A stretch of 11,005 nucleotides of DNA from positions 1 to 11,005 of the forward strand of contig JBAYZQ010000072.1 in NCBI GenBank assembly GCA_041672385.1, written 5' to 3'. This document shows positions 1 to 6,430 of this stretch, piece by piece. The position numbers and the translations under genes are program-made. The notes beneath the pieces were generated by a model. That model saw nothing but the letters and a program-made list of their open reading frames with translations, ran no database searches and was not told the origin of the DNA. Within the stretch, counting starts at the first letter, position 1. The number at the start of each line of letters is the position of its first letter. Origin of the DNA: JBAYZQ01 sp041672385. GTDB taxonomy: Bacteria; Spirochaetota; Spirochaetia; Sphaerochaetales; Sphaerochaetaceae.

Positions 1-530
1 TGAATCTATAGTTCCAATACCATTATTTGCATTAAAACTTAAAGTATGTGAATCTGCTGTCCACTTTGCATAGAGAACAGTATTGGTAAATCCCATCTTA
101 TAGTTTTCTTCATCTTCATAGGCAATGGTTCCATCGTTACTTGTTGCCCAACCAGCAAATGTATAGCCCTCACGAGTGAAGGAATTTTTACTTAATGTAG
201 TATTTTGATCAGTGACTAGTGTTAGTGAATCTATAGTTCCAGTACCATTATTTGCATTAAAACTCAAAGTATGTTCATCTGCTGTCCACTTTGCATAAAG
301 AATTTCATTAGAAGCTTTCATAGTGTAACTAGCTTGATCAGCATAAATTACGCTACCATCGCTACTTGTTGCCCAACCAGCAAAACTATACCCAGTTCGG
401 GTGAAAATATTTACAGGCAAATTATTAGCTTCACCAGTTTTGCGTGTTTCTGATTCCATAGTTCCACTGCCGTCATTTGCATTAAAACTCAGAATATTAT
501 TTGCTGTCCACTTTGCATAAAGAATTGTAT
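1..530 (-). repeat. Tandem 225-bp repeats inside the lipoprotein gene
   Basis: Segments starting at 1, 226 and 451 align with a period of exactly 225 bases (75 codons). The first roughly 82 bases of each unit are the most alike: all three contain close versions of ATAGTTCCA, ATTTGCATTAAAACT and TGCTGTCCACTTTGCAT. The third copy is one codon shorter in this stretch. The conserved part encodes YAKWTA followed by LSFNAN and a glycine-rich turn, while the middle of each unit has diverged. The array continues past the left edge. Confidence 0.85.
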
Positions 531-801
531 TTTTTGTTATTGGATTTGTAAACTCCCATTCAGTTGCGAAAGTATTGTCTGTATACCAATTATCAAATTC
601 ATAACCATCTTTTGTTGGATTAGAAATAGGCTTCACGGCTTTTTCATTCTCCAACACGGATTCTGCTTCAATACTGTTACCACCATTAGTTTCAAAAGAA
701 ACTAAATATATTTCCAATTGCATTGGACATCCCAACAGGCTAATCATTAGATAAATGGCAACTACACACCCTAGTAAAATTTTAAAACCTTTTTTCTTCA
801 T
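1..801 (-). CDS. Lipoprotein with InlB/Flg_new-type repeats (N-terminal part)
   Basis: The frame is open from an ATG at 801 to the left edge, giving 267 codons with no stop, so the C-terminus lies outside the window. The start follows a purine-rich AAAGGAAAA ribosome site six bases upstream. Residues 1-25 form a lipoprotein signal: a charged MKKKGFK start, a hydrophobic stretch and the lipobox LLGC with Cys25 as predicted lipidation site. From about residue 33 come beta-rich repeats of the Listeria-Bacteroides (InlB B-repeat, Flg_new) type, with phrases such as GYEFDNWYTD, GYSFAGWATS, GYTFAGWATS and YAKWTA. The later units repeat every 75 residues. Such repeats occur in secreted or surface-anchored proteins of spirochaetes, Listeria and gut bacteria, where they act as spacer or adhesive modules. 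A surface lipoprotein role is inferred; the functional domain is probably in the missing part. Base composition is close to the housekeeping genes. Confidence 0.85.
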   Translation of the reverse strand, partial: MKKKGFKILLGCVVAIYLMISLLGCPMQLEIYLVSFETNGGNSIEAESVLENEKAVKPISNPTKDGYEFDNWYTDNTFATEWEFTNPITKNTILYAKWTANNILSFNANDGSGTMESETRKTGEANNLPVNIFTRTGYSFAGWATSSDGSVIYADQASYTMKASNEILYAKWTADEHTLSFNANNGTGTIDSLTLVTDQNTTLSKNSFTREGYTFAGWATSNDGTIAYEDEENYKMGFTNTVLYAKWTADSHTLSFNANNGIGTIDS

Positions 802-1152
802 CAATTTTCCTTTTTTTTTGTAGATTCTTATAGTAAAAGTTACTTTAATTTCTTCATATTTTCTAACTAATACTAAATATTCATTTCCATGAACGTTGAT
901 GAACTGAGAACGTTTATTATTACTAATTAATAGAATTAAAATTTTTATAACTTCCGTTATGCTATCACTAAACATATTCAAATACAATAAATATTTTCAA
1001 CAAAAAACCTTTTTAAAGACCTTAAAGGCTTATTTTTACTATTAGTTTGTTTTTTTGAAGTATTCTTTAATACGAGGATAATGTTGGAAATATAAAGGAA
1101 TCCACCCCTAGATGAATTCCAATTTATTTATATTCTTTACCAATTTTTTCAT
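802..1152. other. Intergenic AT-rich region
   Basis: About 350 bases without a convincing gene on either strand. On the minus strand, TATAAG at 832-827 could serve as a -10 box for the lipoprotein gene, but no good -35 box stands at the right distance. The only other structure I see is the weak hairpin with T-tract near 1002-1028, listed separately. No tRNA or riboswitch-like structure was recognised. Confidence 0.6.
1002..1028 (-). terminator. Possible weak rho-independent terminator
   Basis: On the minus strand CCTTT (1028-1024) pairs with AAAGG (1012-1008) across an 11-base loop and is followed at once by six T residues (1007-1002). The stem is only five pairs. It lies about 125 bases downstream of the small gene ending at 1153 and could end transcription before the lipoprotein gene. 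Confidence 0.35.
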
Positions 1153-1461
1153 CTACCTAGATTTTTTTGGTACAATCTGCACAGATTTTGCAAGTGTAGT
1201 TGGGTCCCATACATGGCATTCACTGATGTCTTTAAGGTTTGTAAGATAATAGCATATTTGGTTAATCTTTTTACTAATAACATTATAAATCATGGCCCTG
1301 TTCATGCCTATCAAAGCATGCACCTTCTTCCAGCTAGAGAATCGACCTTTCTTTTCGTTTGCTGTCAGCAGGTACAGAAAAAATTCCCGTACTTCAAGTT
1401 GGTTGTGACTAAGTAGCAACGGTGAACGTTCTTGAGATTTTCCTGTGCGAACTAGCTTCAA
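1153..1461 (-). CDS. Small basic protein of unknown family
   Basis: This is a 102-residue frame with a TTG start at 1461, preceded by AGGAAAGG at a plausible distance. No ATG is available at the N-terminus, so the start is uncertain; the open frame reaches back to 1485. I recognise no family. The protein is rich in Lys and Arg. Residues 41-68 contain SSWKKVHALIGMNRAMIYNV, which has the length and hydrophobic pattern of a helix-turn-helix, so DNA binding is possible but unproven. The C-terminus ends in a basic PKKSR. It lies directly downstream of, and in a different frame from, another small open frame (1759-1469); the two may be parts of one damaged gene or two co-transcribed small genes. 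GC content is well above that of the ATPase genes to the right, suggesting separate acquisition. Confidence 0.4.
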   Translation of the reverse strand: MKLVRTGKSQERSPLLLSHNQLEVREFFLYLLTANEKKGRFSSWKKVHALIGMNRAMIYNVISKKINQICYYLTNLKDISECHVWDPTTLAKSVQIVPKKSR

Positions 1462-1468
1462 GCCTTTC

Positions 1469-1782
1469 CTAATTTCCCAATATCCTTACCAACAACGAAT
1501 TAAATTCATCTAATCTTTTTAGCCCAAGAATTCTTCGAAACGTATCATGATTTTGAATCTCATCCTTGTTGAAAAGACGTTTGTAGAGCTTGTTATTGGA
1601 TTTCCAAAAATCTTCTGTGAAAAGGCTACTCTCCACCCTCACCCTGATGTCAGAAACATCCCTGAATATTTTCAGAATCTTCTTTAAAATGCAAACTCTT
1701 ATTTCATTACCTGCATTCCTGATACTTATGGTACTAGAAAACTGAAAATCCTCTATTTGTTACTTAGTTTGTCAAACTCCAT
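1469..1782 (-). pseudogene. Frameshifted small gene of unknown function
   Basis: A strong ribosome site, AGGAGG, stands eight bases upstream of an ATG at 1782, but that frame reads only nine codons (MEFDKLSNK) before TAG at 1755-1753. In the -1 frame an open stretch begins at 1759 and runs 96 codons to TAG at 1471-1469, beginning QIEDFQFSSTISIRNAG and ending LVRILGN. That stretch has no start codon near its own beginning. Joining the two frames at about 1759 would give a protein of roughly 104 residues, basic and predicted helical, with FRRILGLKRLDEF near the end. The simplest reading is one gene broken by a single-base indel after the eighth codon. I see no classical slippery heptamer that would suggest programmed frameshifting. 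The family is not recognised; the gene probably belonged with the frame at 1461-1153. Confidence 0.5.
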
Positions 1783-1803
1783 AATGTTTACCTCCTAGTT
1801 CAA

Positions 1804-1938
1804 GTGAGACTGAATATTTCAAGGCAAAAACCTTTATGGACAACTCAGAAAGATGCCATCCTCCGTTCACATCTTACGCATACTGTTAAGTACATGGTAA
1901 GCCGATACGATGCAACCATTACCGAACTTGAGGCATAA
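1804..1938 (+). pseudogene. Possible gene remnant, C-terminal fragment
   Basis: The plus-strand frame in register with 1801 reads a protein-like 44-residue stretch with phrases LWTTQKDAILRSHLTHTVKY and SRYDATITELEA, ending in TAA at 1936-1938. It has no ribosome site and only a GTG as possible start, and its 5' side runs into the start of the opposite-strand gene at 1782. GC content in this stretch is about 43%. It may be the tail of a lost gene, for instance from a mobile element, but no family was recognised. Chance openness in a short frame is a real alternative, because the opposite strand also has short open stretches here. Confidence 0.2.
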
Positions 1939-1972
1939 TATGACTATGAATAAGTGCTGAAATTTAACTAAA

Positions 1973-3286
1973 TTATACAGATAAACTAATATCTTTTTCC
2001 AAACTCCACAAAGCATACAAAGGGAGATTAATCAATCCTTCGTCTTTTTTGTAATCTGCCATAGAGATACGAATGCTTATAATTGGTGAAAACTTATCTC
2101 GATAAGCTTTTAAACTCTTAGCCATTAAGTTTGTTTCTGCTTTGACTTCTATTGGAATAATTTGTTCTCCATTATCTACCACAAAATCAATTTCAGCATT
2201 ATTTCTTTCATTAGTGTAATAATAGGTATTGGTGTTTTTCATTGTAACAAGTTGTTGGAGTACATATTGTTCTGTTAAAGATCCTTTAAATTCAGTAAAT
2301 AACTTATTTCCAGAAATCAAGCTTTTTGAATTGAGCCCTGATAAACATGATAAAAGCCCCACATCTGAAATAAAAAGTTTAAAGGCTTTTAAATCTTTAT
2401 ATGCAGTGATGGGTAAATTAGGTTTATTAATACGATGGATTTTATGAATTAAATTACAATCATCAAGCCACATTATTGCCATTTCATAATCTTTTGCTCT
2501 TGCTCCATCACGAAGTAATCCATAAACAAATTTTTTATTTTCTTTTGCTAACTGGGAAGGTATACTTTCATATACCATTTTTATTCTTGGAACAATACTA
2601 TTTGGAGCATGTTTAGAAAAATCTAATTCATAGGCCTCCAAAATACGTTTTTGATTTTCTTTAACTTCCAAATAATCTTTATTTTCTATAAATCTTAAAA
2701 CAACTTCTGGCATTCCACCAACATAATAGTAAAGTCTTAAATAGTTCATATAGGTATCTTTAAAAGTAGTAGTCATTTCAAAATTACTTTCATTTATTAA
2801 ATCAACATAACGTTCTTGGCCATTGGCAATTAGAAATTCCGGAAATGACATGGGATAAAGATTTAAAAAATCAACTTTACCTACTGGGAAAGATGTTCCT
2901 TCATGAAGCGCAATTCCTAAAAGTGATCCGGCACAAATAATGTTGTATTCAGGAGCATCTTCATAAAAATACTTTAAACTTGATAAAGCATTAGGATTTT
3001 CTTGGACTTCATCAAATATTAATAATGTAGTATTTGCAATTATTTTTTGATTGCTATATATTTCTAATCCATTAATAATATTGGGTATATCAAAGCCATG
3101 GCTAAATAAATCTTTAATAGTTTGATTATTATCAAAGTTTATATATACAGTATTTTCATAGGCCTCTTTTCCAAAATATTTCATTAACCAAGTTTTCCCT
3201 ACTTGCCGGGCACCTTTTATAATAAGAGGTTTTCTATATTTACTTTCTTTCCATTTGTATAAATCATTTATAGCATATCTAAACAT
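1973..3286 (-). CDS. DUF4143-type AAA ATPase with C-terminal nuclease-like fold
   Basis: A complete 437-residue protein starting at ATG 3286, with AAAGGA eight bases upstream. The N-terminal AAA_14 domain has a Walker A GARQVGKT (25-32), a Walker B TLLIFDE (87-93) and the CAGS sensor-like motif (118-121). The middle carries the YYYVGGMPEVV signature (about 186-196) typical of this family. The C-terminal DUF4143 domain shows E339 in LTEQYV, D367 in AEIDFVV and E380-x-K382 in IPIEVKA, the acidic and lysine pattern of a PD-(D/E)XK nuclease-like fold. These ATPases are abundant, often multicopy, in spirochaetes and Bacteroidetes. Their cellular role is not established, and some sit in defence or toxin-antitoxin loci. 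Here the gene follows the ATPase/TOPRIM pair on the same strand after a 148-base gap with two inverted repeats, so independent transcription is likely. It is very AT-rich, with lines near 17% GC. Family assignment is firm; function is unknown. Confidence 0.9.
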   Translation of the reverse strand: MFRYAINDLYKWKESKYRKPLIIKGARQVGKTWLMKYFGKEAYENTVYINFDNNQTIKDLFSHGFDIPNIINGLEIYSNQKIIANTTLLIFDEVQENPNALSSLKYFYEDAPEYNIICAGSLLGIALHEGTSFPVGKVDFLNLYPMSFPEFLIANGQERYVDLINESNFEMTTTFKDTYMNYLRLYYYVGGMPEVVLRFIENKDYLEVKENQKRILEAYELDFSKHAPNSIVPRIKMVYESIPSQLAKENKKFVYGLLRDGARAKDYEMAIMWLDDCNLIHKIHRINKPNLPITAYKDLKAFKLFISDVGLLSCLSGLNSKSLISGNKLFTEFKGSLTEQYVLQQLVTMKNTNTYYYTNERNNAEIDFVVDNGEQIIPIEVKAETNLMAKSLKAYRDKFSPIISIRISMADYKKDEGLINLPLYALWSLEKDISLSV

Positions 3287-3306
3287 ATTAACCGTCCTTT
3301 AATATG

Positions 3307-3315
3307 AATATAACA
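3307..3315 (-). promoter_or_regulatory. Candidate extended -10 promoter of the DUF4143 ATPase gene
   Basis: On the minus strand TGT followed by TATATT (3315-3307) matches an extended -10 element (TGnTATAAT) and lies about 20 bases upstream of the start codon. No good -35 box is seen. Instead the -35 region is occupied by the inverted repeat at 3322-3347. Confidence 0.35.
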
Positions 3316-3321
3316 TGCCTA

Positions 3322-3347
3322 CACAAAAATTGCACGCAATTTTTGTG
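3322..3347. repeat. Perfect 12-bp inverted repeat (operator or bidirectional terminator)
   Basis: CACAAAAATTGC (3322-3333) and its exact complement GCAATTTTTGTG (3336-3347) flank two bases. On DNA it is a strong dyad overlapping the predicted -35 region of the DUF4143 ATPase gene, which would suit an operator. As RNA it forms a hairpin with A5/T5 at the stem base, which would suit a weak terminator for the TOPRIM gene, although no T-run follows the stem on the minus strand. Confidence 0.6.
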
Positions 3348-3375
3348 GTATTACTACACTTTTTACCGTGAATTT

Positions 3376-3400
3376 TTGTAATAGAATACACTTATTACAA
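3376..3400. repeat. Perfect 8-bp inverted repeat downstream of the TOPRIM gene
   Basis: TTGTAATA (3376-3383) and TATTACAA (3393-3400) are exact complements separated by nine bases. The element lies 35 bases beyond the TOPRIM stop codon. It has no T-tract on the minus strand, so it is a poor intrinsic terminator; an mRNA 3' stem-loop or a protein-binding site fits equally well. Confidence 0.45.
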
Positions 3401-3434
3401 TGAATTAAGTATTTTAAATTTAGATTAGAAAAAT

Positions 3435-4151
3435 TCAGCAAATCTTTGAAGGGTTGTATTCATAAAAAAACAGGCAACAAGTATTTAAAACAGAAATCCT
3501 TTTCTTTAATTTCCATTCCTTGTTCTCAACTTCTAGAATCTCCTTTTGATTAAGAACCGGTTGGTCTTTATCGATTAAAAGAGTACCTTTCTTATGATTT
3601 TGAAGGATAATAATGCAACAATTATTTTTTGTTTTAATAATTTTTTTGTAATCTCGGAATAAGCATCCTTTATTAACTAACTCTTTATATTTACGATTCT
3701 TTACAACATCTTGAGATACAAATCTTGTCAAAAATTCAGGATCTGGAAGAGTTTTAACATGAAAAAAGGATTCAACCATTGGGTAATTTATATATAGTTT
3801 TCCTTCATCCGTAGATTCTGAAAAGAAAGAACACATCTCTTGTAATTTTTGAGCTGAATATCTATTATCTTGAGGATCCATATCAAAAACAAGCAGAACA
3901 TCTGAAAATTTTTCTAATAAACGTTTTTTCTTTTCAGGATTATTTTCTCTTTCTCTTAATACCCCTAATAAATCATAATCTTCTGGGTGTCCATTAGAAA
4001 ACATATCATCATATAATACCCAAATATTTGTGTTGTATGAAACAATTTCATAAGAAATATTAAATTGAAGAATTTCAAACAAATATTTCATAAGCTTATA
4101 GTCTGTTTTTTCACCTTCAACACATAATAAAATTTTACTCTTATTATTCAT
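3435..4151 (-). CDS. TOPRIM-type effector of an ATPase/TOPRIM defence pair (AbiLii/RloB-like)
   Basis: A 238-residue protein. I prefer the ATG at 4151, with GGAG at good spacing, over the upstream GTG at 4163. Residues 6-17 read KILLCVEGEKTD, the first TOPRIM strand with the glutamate (E12). Residues 84-94 read DVLLVFDMDPQ, giving the D-x-D motif (D90, D92). Residues 117-131 include GKLYINYPMVESFF, a motif seen near the catalytic end of RloB/AbiLii-like proteins. TOPRIM domains of this kind act as metal-dependent nucleases in OLD, Gabija and PARIS systems. The start codon lies inside the end of the ATPase gene (8-base overlap), which implies translational coupling and co-function. The role as the toxic nuclease of an abortive-infection system is inferred from domain and context; the exact subfamily (AbiL, RloAB, PARIS-like) needs a profile search. 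The gene is AT-rich like its partner. Confidence 0.75.
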   Translation of the reverse strand: MNNKSKILLCVEGEKTDYKLMKYLFEILQFNISYEIVSYNTNIWVLYDDMFSNGHPEDYDLLGVLRERENNPEKKKRLLEKFSDVLLVFDMDPQDNRYSAQKLQEMCSFFSESTDEGKLYINYPMVESFFHVKTLPDPEFLTRFVSQDVVKNRKYKELVNKGCLFRDYKKIIKTKNNCCIIILQNHKKGTLLIDKDQPVLNQKEILEVENKEWKLKKRISVLNTCCLFFYEYNPSKIC

Positions 4152-5241
4152 TGAATTCTCCACTTTGATATAACTTTTCTAAATTATGGCCTTCTCTTAA
4201 TTCTCGTTTTGTAGAATTTGCAAAAGATTTTAAACCTCCTTTGGTTAAAATAAAGAAACAATCAGGCCTCATTATGCTATTTGATAGTAAATTTGTGTTA
4301 TGTGAAGTAAAAATAACTTGAGTCTTAGTCATTTTCCCTAAAAGTTTAACAATAGCCTCCGAAAGTTCAAAATGGTAAAAGGAATCAAATTCATCCAAAA
4401 AGAAAAGAGAAATATCAGGACAAGTTTTCATCCAGTAAAAACTTGTATAGAGTGAAATAGTCCCACTAGATGCTGTTTTAAAAAAATTCAATGGAACTGT
4501 TTTATCAAAACAAAGTTCTTTTTTCCCTTCTTCATTTTCTCTAGCTACCAAATGTTCATCAATATCATTTTCATTTAAAAAATTTTCAAATTCTTTAAGA
4601 TATTTTTTCTCAAAGATAAATGAATAATAATCTAATGTGTTTGTTTTATATCCAACATATCTATTATAATTAAGATTTCTTACCCATAACATATGGGATA
4701 CATAATCCATAAGCTTATATAGTGGATGATCAGGCTCTAAAGATGAGTTATGAATAGCATAAGCTACTAAAGATCTTTCGTCTTTGTACTTCCAGTTTAA
4801 AGTTGGCGTAATTTCAGAAATACCGGTTAAATCTGGTTTTGTTAGATTTATATTCCGATTTATTAGAATCTTATAATTTAAAGTTAAAGTTTCTTCTATA
4901 AATTCATCTTTTGAACTTTTTACATAAAAATATTCAATAATGTTTTTATCAAATTCAAAAACATATTTAAAGGAAGCATATCTATCGAGACTATCAGCAT
5001 TTAGATAACGAGAATATAAATCATCTCCAACATTTTTATCAGTTAAAGTGCCAACAATATCGAATAATGCTAAACCAAAATTAGTTTTTCCAACACCATT
5101 TTTTCCATAAATAATCATCTCTCTGATTAATTTATTTGAAATACATTGAGTATTAAATTTATATTCAGATGAATCAGAAAAATCTAAAATCACTTTATCC
5201 TTGAAATTTTTAAACCCTTGGACTTCAAATCTTTTTAACAT
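4144..5241 (-). CDS. ABC/OLD-like AAA ATPase of a defence pair (AbiLi/RloA-like)
   Basis: A 365-residue protein starting at ATG 5241, chosen over a TTG at 5286 because GAGG stands eight bases upstream and MLKRFEVQGFKNFKD is the classical beginning of AAA_15/AAA_21 ATPases. It shows Walker A GKNGVGKT (46-53), a signature-like TASSGTISLY (256-265), Walker B ISLFFLDEFD (277-286) and a TSHNTNLL switch segment (312-319). The C-terminal GHNLEKLYQSGEF (351-363) resembles the tail of RloA/AbiLi-type ATPases. The region between about residues 65 and 250 is family-specific and probably senses the invader or holds the partner. No TOPRIM domain is fused; that function is encoded by the overlapping downstream gene. 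In AbiL, RloA/RloB and PARIS, a comparable ATPase controls a TOPRIM or nuclease partner that halts growth on phage infection. That role is inferred here from architecture. Confidence 0.8.
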   Translation of the reverse strand: MLKRFEVQGFKNFKDKVILDFSDSSEYKFNTQCISNKLIREMIIYGKNGVGKTNFGLALFDIVGTLTDKNVGDDLYSRYLNADSLDRYASFKYVFEFDKNIIEYFYVKSSKDEFIEETLTLNYKILINRNINLTKPDLTGISEITPTLNWKYKDERSLVAYAIHNSSLEPDHPLYKLMDYVSHMLWVRNLNYNRYVGYKTNTLDYYSFIFEKKYLKEFENFLNENDIDEHLVARENEEGKKELCFDKTVPLNFFKTASSGTISLYTSFYWMKTCPDISLFFLDEFDSFYHFELSEAIVKLLGKMTKTQVIFTSHNTNLLSNSIMRPDCFFILTKGGLKSFANSTKRELREGHNLEKLYQSGEFNE

Positions 5242-5262
5242 ATTCCTAACCTCTTTATAATA

Positions 5263-5291
5263 AATATACAATTGTTCTGAAAACAATACAA
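5263..5291 (-). promoter_or_regulatory. Candidate promoter of the ATPase/TOPRIM pair
   Basis: On the minus strand TTGTAT (5291-5286) and TATATT (5268-5263) are separated by 17 bases, a good sigma-70 match. Transcription would start near 5256, just before the GAGG ribosome site. The spacer holds the palindrome ACAATTGT (5275-5268, overlapping the first base of the -10 box). A second small dyad, CGTAA/TTACG at 5299-5313, lies just upstream. Confidence 0.45.
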
Positions 5292-5339
5292 GAAATATCG
5301 TAAAAAAATTACGGATAGATTTTTTGTATATTTGGAGTT

Positions 5340-5372
5340 AAAAAAATCCTCTTAAACTAATATCTAAGAGGA
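5340..5372 (-). terminator. Rho-independent terminator of the rplU-rsfS operon
   Basis: On the minus strand TCCTCTTA (5372-5365) pairs perfectly with TAAGAGGA (5354-5347) across a ten-base loop and is followed by seven T residues (5346-5340). It lies 40 bases after the rsfS stop codon and ends the housekeeping operon before the ATPase/TOPRIM pair, which is read in the same direction. Confidence 0.85.
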
Positions 5373-5412
5373 ATCTTATCATTTAATTGTTTTAATTAAA
5401 GGACTTTATAGT

Positions 5413-5799
5413 TTATTCTTCATCTGAAATTTCAGGAGCTTCAAAGCTTTCAATTTGTCTATCAGATTGAGACCATAATTTCTCAAGATTGTAGAAGTCT
5501 CTCATTTCTTGACTCATAAGGTGAATAATAATATCACCACAATCAATTAAGAGCCATCCATCAGCATCAGGGGATTTGTGTCTATCTGCGACTTCTAATC
5601 CCTGATCAGCTAAAAAACCCCATAATTCATGTACAACACCTCTTAAATGTCCCATACTGCTAACAGTACTAATTACAAAGAAATCAGCAAAACTACAGTT
5701 TCCTGAAACATCTAGTAATACTGTGTCCATTCCTTTTTGTTCAGTTACAAAATCACAAACTTTAGTTGCTATTTCTTTTCTATCTTTTAAATCGGTCAT
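5413..5799 (-). CDS. rsfS: Ribosomal silencing factor RsfS
   Basis: The 128-residue protein matches RsfS (Iojap/DUF143). Recognisable segments are GMDTVLLDVSG (23-33), CSFADFFVISTVSS (35-48), the HKSPDADGWLLIDCGDIIIH region (74-93) and the closing FYNLEKLW (102-109). RsfS binds L14 on the 50S subunit and blocks subunit joining, lowering translation during starvation. A GGAGG site precedes the ATG. It is the last gene of the operon, 13 bases after yqeK and before a strong terminator. The acidic C-terminal tail (EAPEISDEE) is beyond the conserved core. Length is normal for the family. Confidence 0.95.
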   Translation of the reverse strand: MTDLKDRKEIATKVCDFVTEQKGMDTVLLDVSGNCSFADFFVISTVSSMGHLRGVVHELWGFLADQGLEVADRHKSPDADGWLLIDCGDIIIHLMSQEMRDFYNLEKLWSQSDRQIESFEAPEISDEE

Positions 5800-5812
5800 T
5801 TTTTCCTCCAGA

Positions 5813-6430
5813 TTATTTTATTAATTTCCCATCTTCCCAATATTTTTTCAATTCCCTTGATTTAAGAGAAGGAACAATTCCTTTTGATTGCCAATGATTC
5901 ATCATTGAGCATAACACATTTTTCCCAACTTCGTCTAAACTATTATATGAATGAAATTTCTCTCTGTCTTCCTTAGTAAGGAAGCTTCTATTTTCTTCAG
6001 TAAAATCCGCCACAAACAGTGCAAGTCCTAAATACCCCATATCAACACTTCCACAGGTATGTTCATCAATAGCTTTCAACCAAGTTTTAGGTACTTTAAG
6101 GCATCTTTTTCTAGCTATTGAAGAAGCAACAAGTCCATGAGATAGAACTATTACTCTTTTCTCATCTTCATCAAGTTTAAGATTTTCCTTCTTACAAAAG
6201 GCATATAACTGATCTTGAGTATATTCTCTTGCCCAATCATGAACAAGTCCAATGAAAGACGCAGCATCATAATTCTCCGTCTTGATTATTTCATTGTTTG
6301 TTCCATATCTTTCAAAAAGATACTCAAGCTCTTTTGTAACTCCTAGACAGTGTTTATATCTTTCATCAGAAAGAGTATTTTTTAGCTCTTTCTTTATTGC
6401 TTCAATCGTACAAAGCTTTTTTTCTGACAT
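5813..6430 (-). CDS. yqeK: YqeK-type HD-domain hydrolase
   Basis: I place the start at ATG 6430 (MSEKKLCTIEAI), giving 205 residues. The longer frame to 6565 would lie deep inside nadD and adds sequence unlike the family. Metal-binding residues of the HD fold are visible: H27 in KHCLGV, H64-D65 in GLVHDWA, H98 in LSHG, H124 in DEHT and D142 in VADFTEENR. The last motif is the typical YqeK form VADxxExxR. Characterised YqeK proteins hydrolyse diadenosine tetraphosphate symmetrically to two ADP, and the gene commonly sits between nadD and rsfS, as here. The start codon lies inside the last codons of nadD (29-base overlap), so translation is probably coupled. All key residues are present. Confidence 0.9.
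   Translation of the reverse strand: MSEKKLCTIEAIKKELKNTLSDERYKHCLGVTKELEYLFERYGTNNEIIKTENYDAASFIGLVHDWAREYTQDQLYAFCKKENLKLDEDEKRVIVLSHGLVASSIARKRCLKVPKTWLKAIDEHTCGSVDMGYLGLALFVADFTEENRSFLTKEDREKFHSYNSLDEVGKNVLCSMMNHWQSKGIVPSLKSRELKKYWEDGKLIK

Noticed and set aside
271..453. Plus-strand 60-codon frame
   Set aside because: It lies antisense inside the repeat-containing lipoprotein, whose minus frame is open throughout with clear domain repeats; no ribosome site and no family resemblance.
1..530. CRISPR-like array
   Set aside because: The repeats are 225 bases long, in frame and encode protein repeats; they are not short direct repeats with unique spacers.
1213..1416. Plus-strand 67-codon frame
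   Set aside because: It overlaps the minus-strand frame at 1153-1461 and lacks a ribosome site. Both are weak, but the minus frame has a better start context and a more protein-like composition.
1753..1765. Programmed -1 frameshift joining MEFDKLSNK to the downstream frame
   Set aside because: The bases AGTAACAAATAG do not form a classical X-XXY-YYZ slippery heptamer, and no downstream stimulatory hairpin was evident.
4152..4163. GTG start for the TOPRIM gene at 4163
   Set aside because: The ATG at 4151 has GGAG at proper spacing and puts the TOPRIM strand at the usual distance from the N-terminus; the GTG has no ribosome site.
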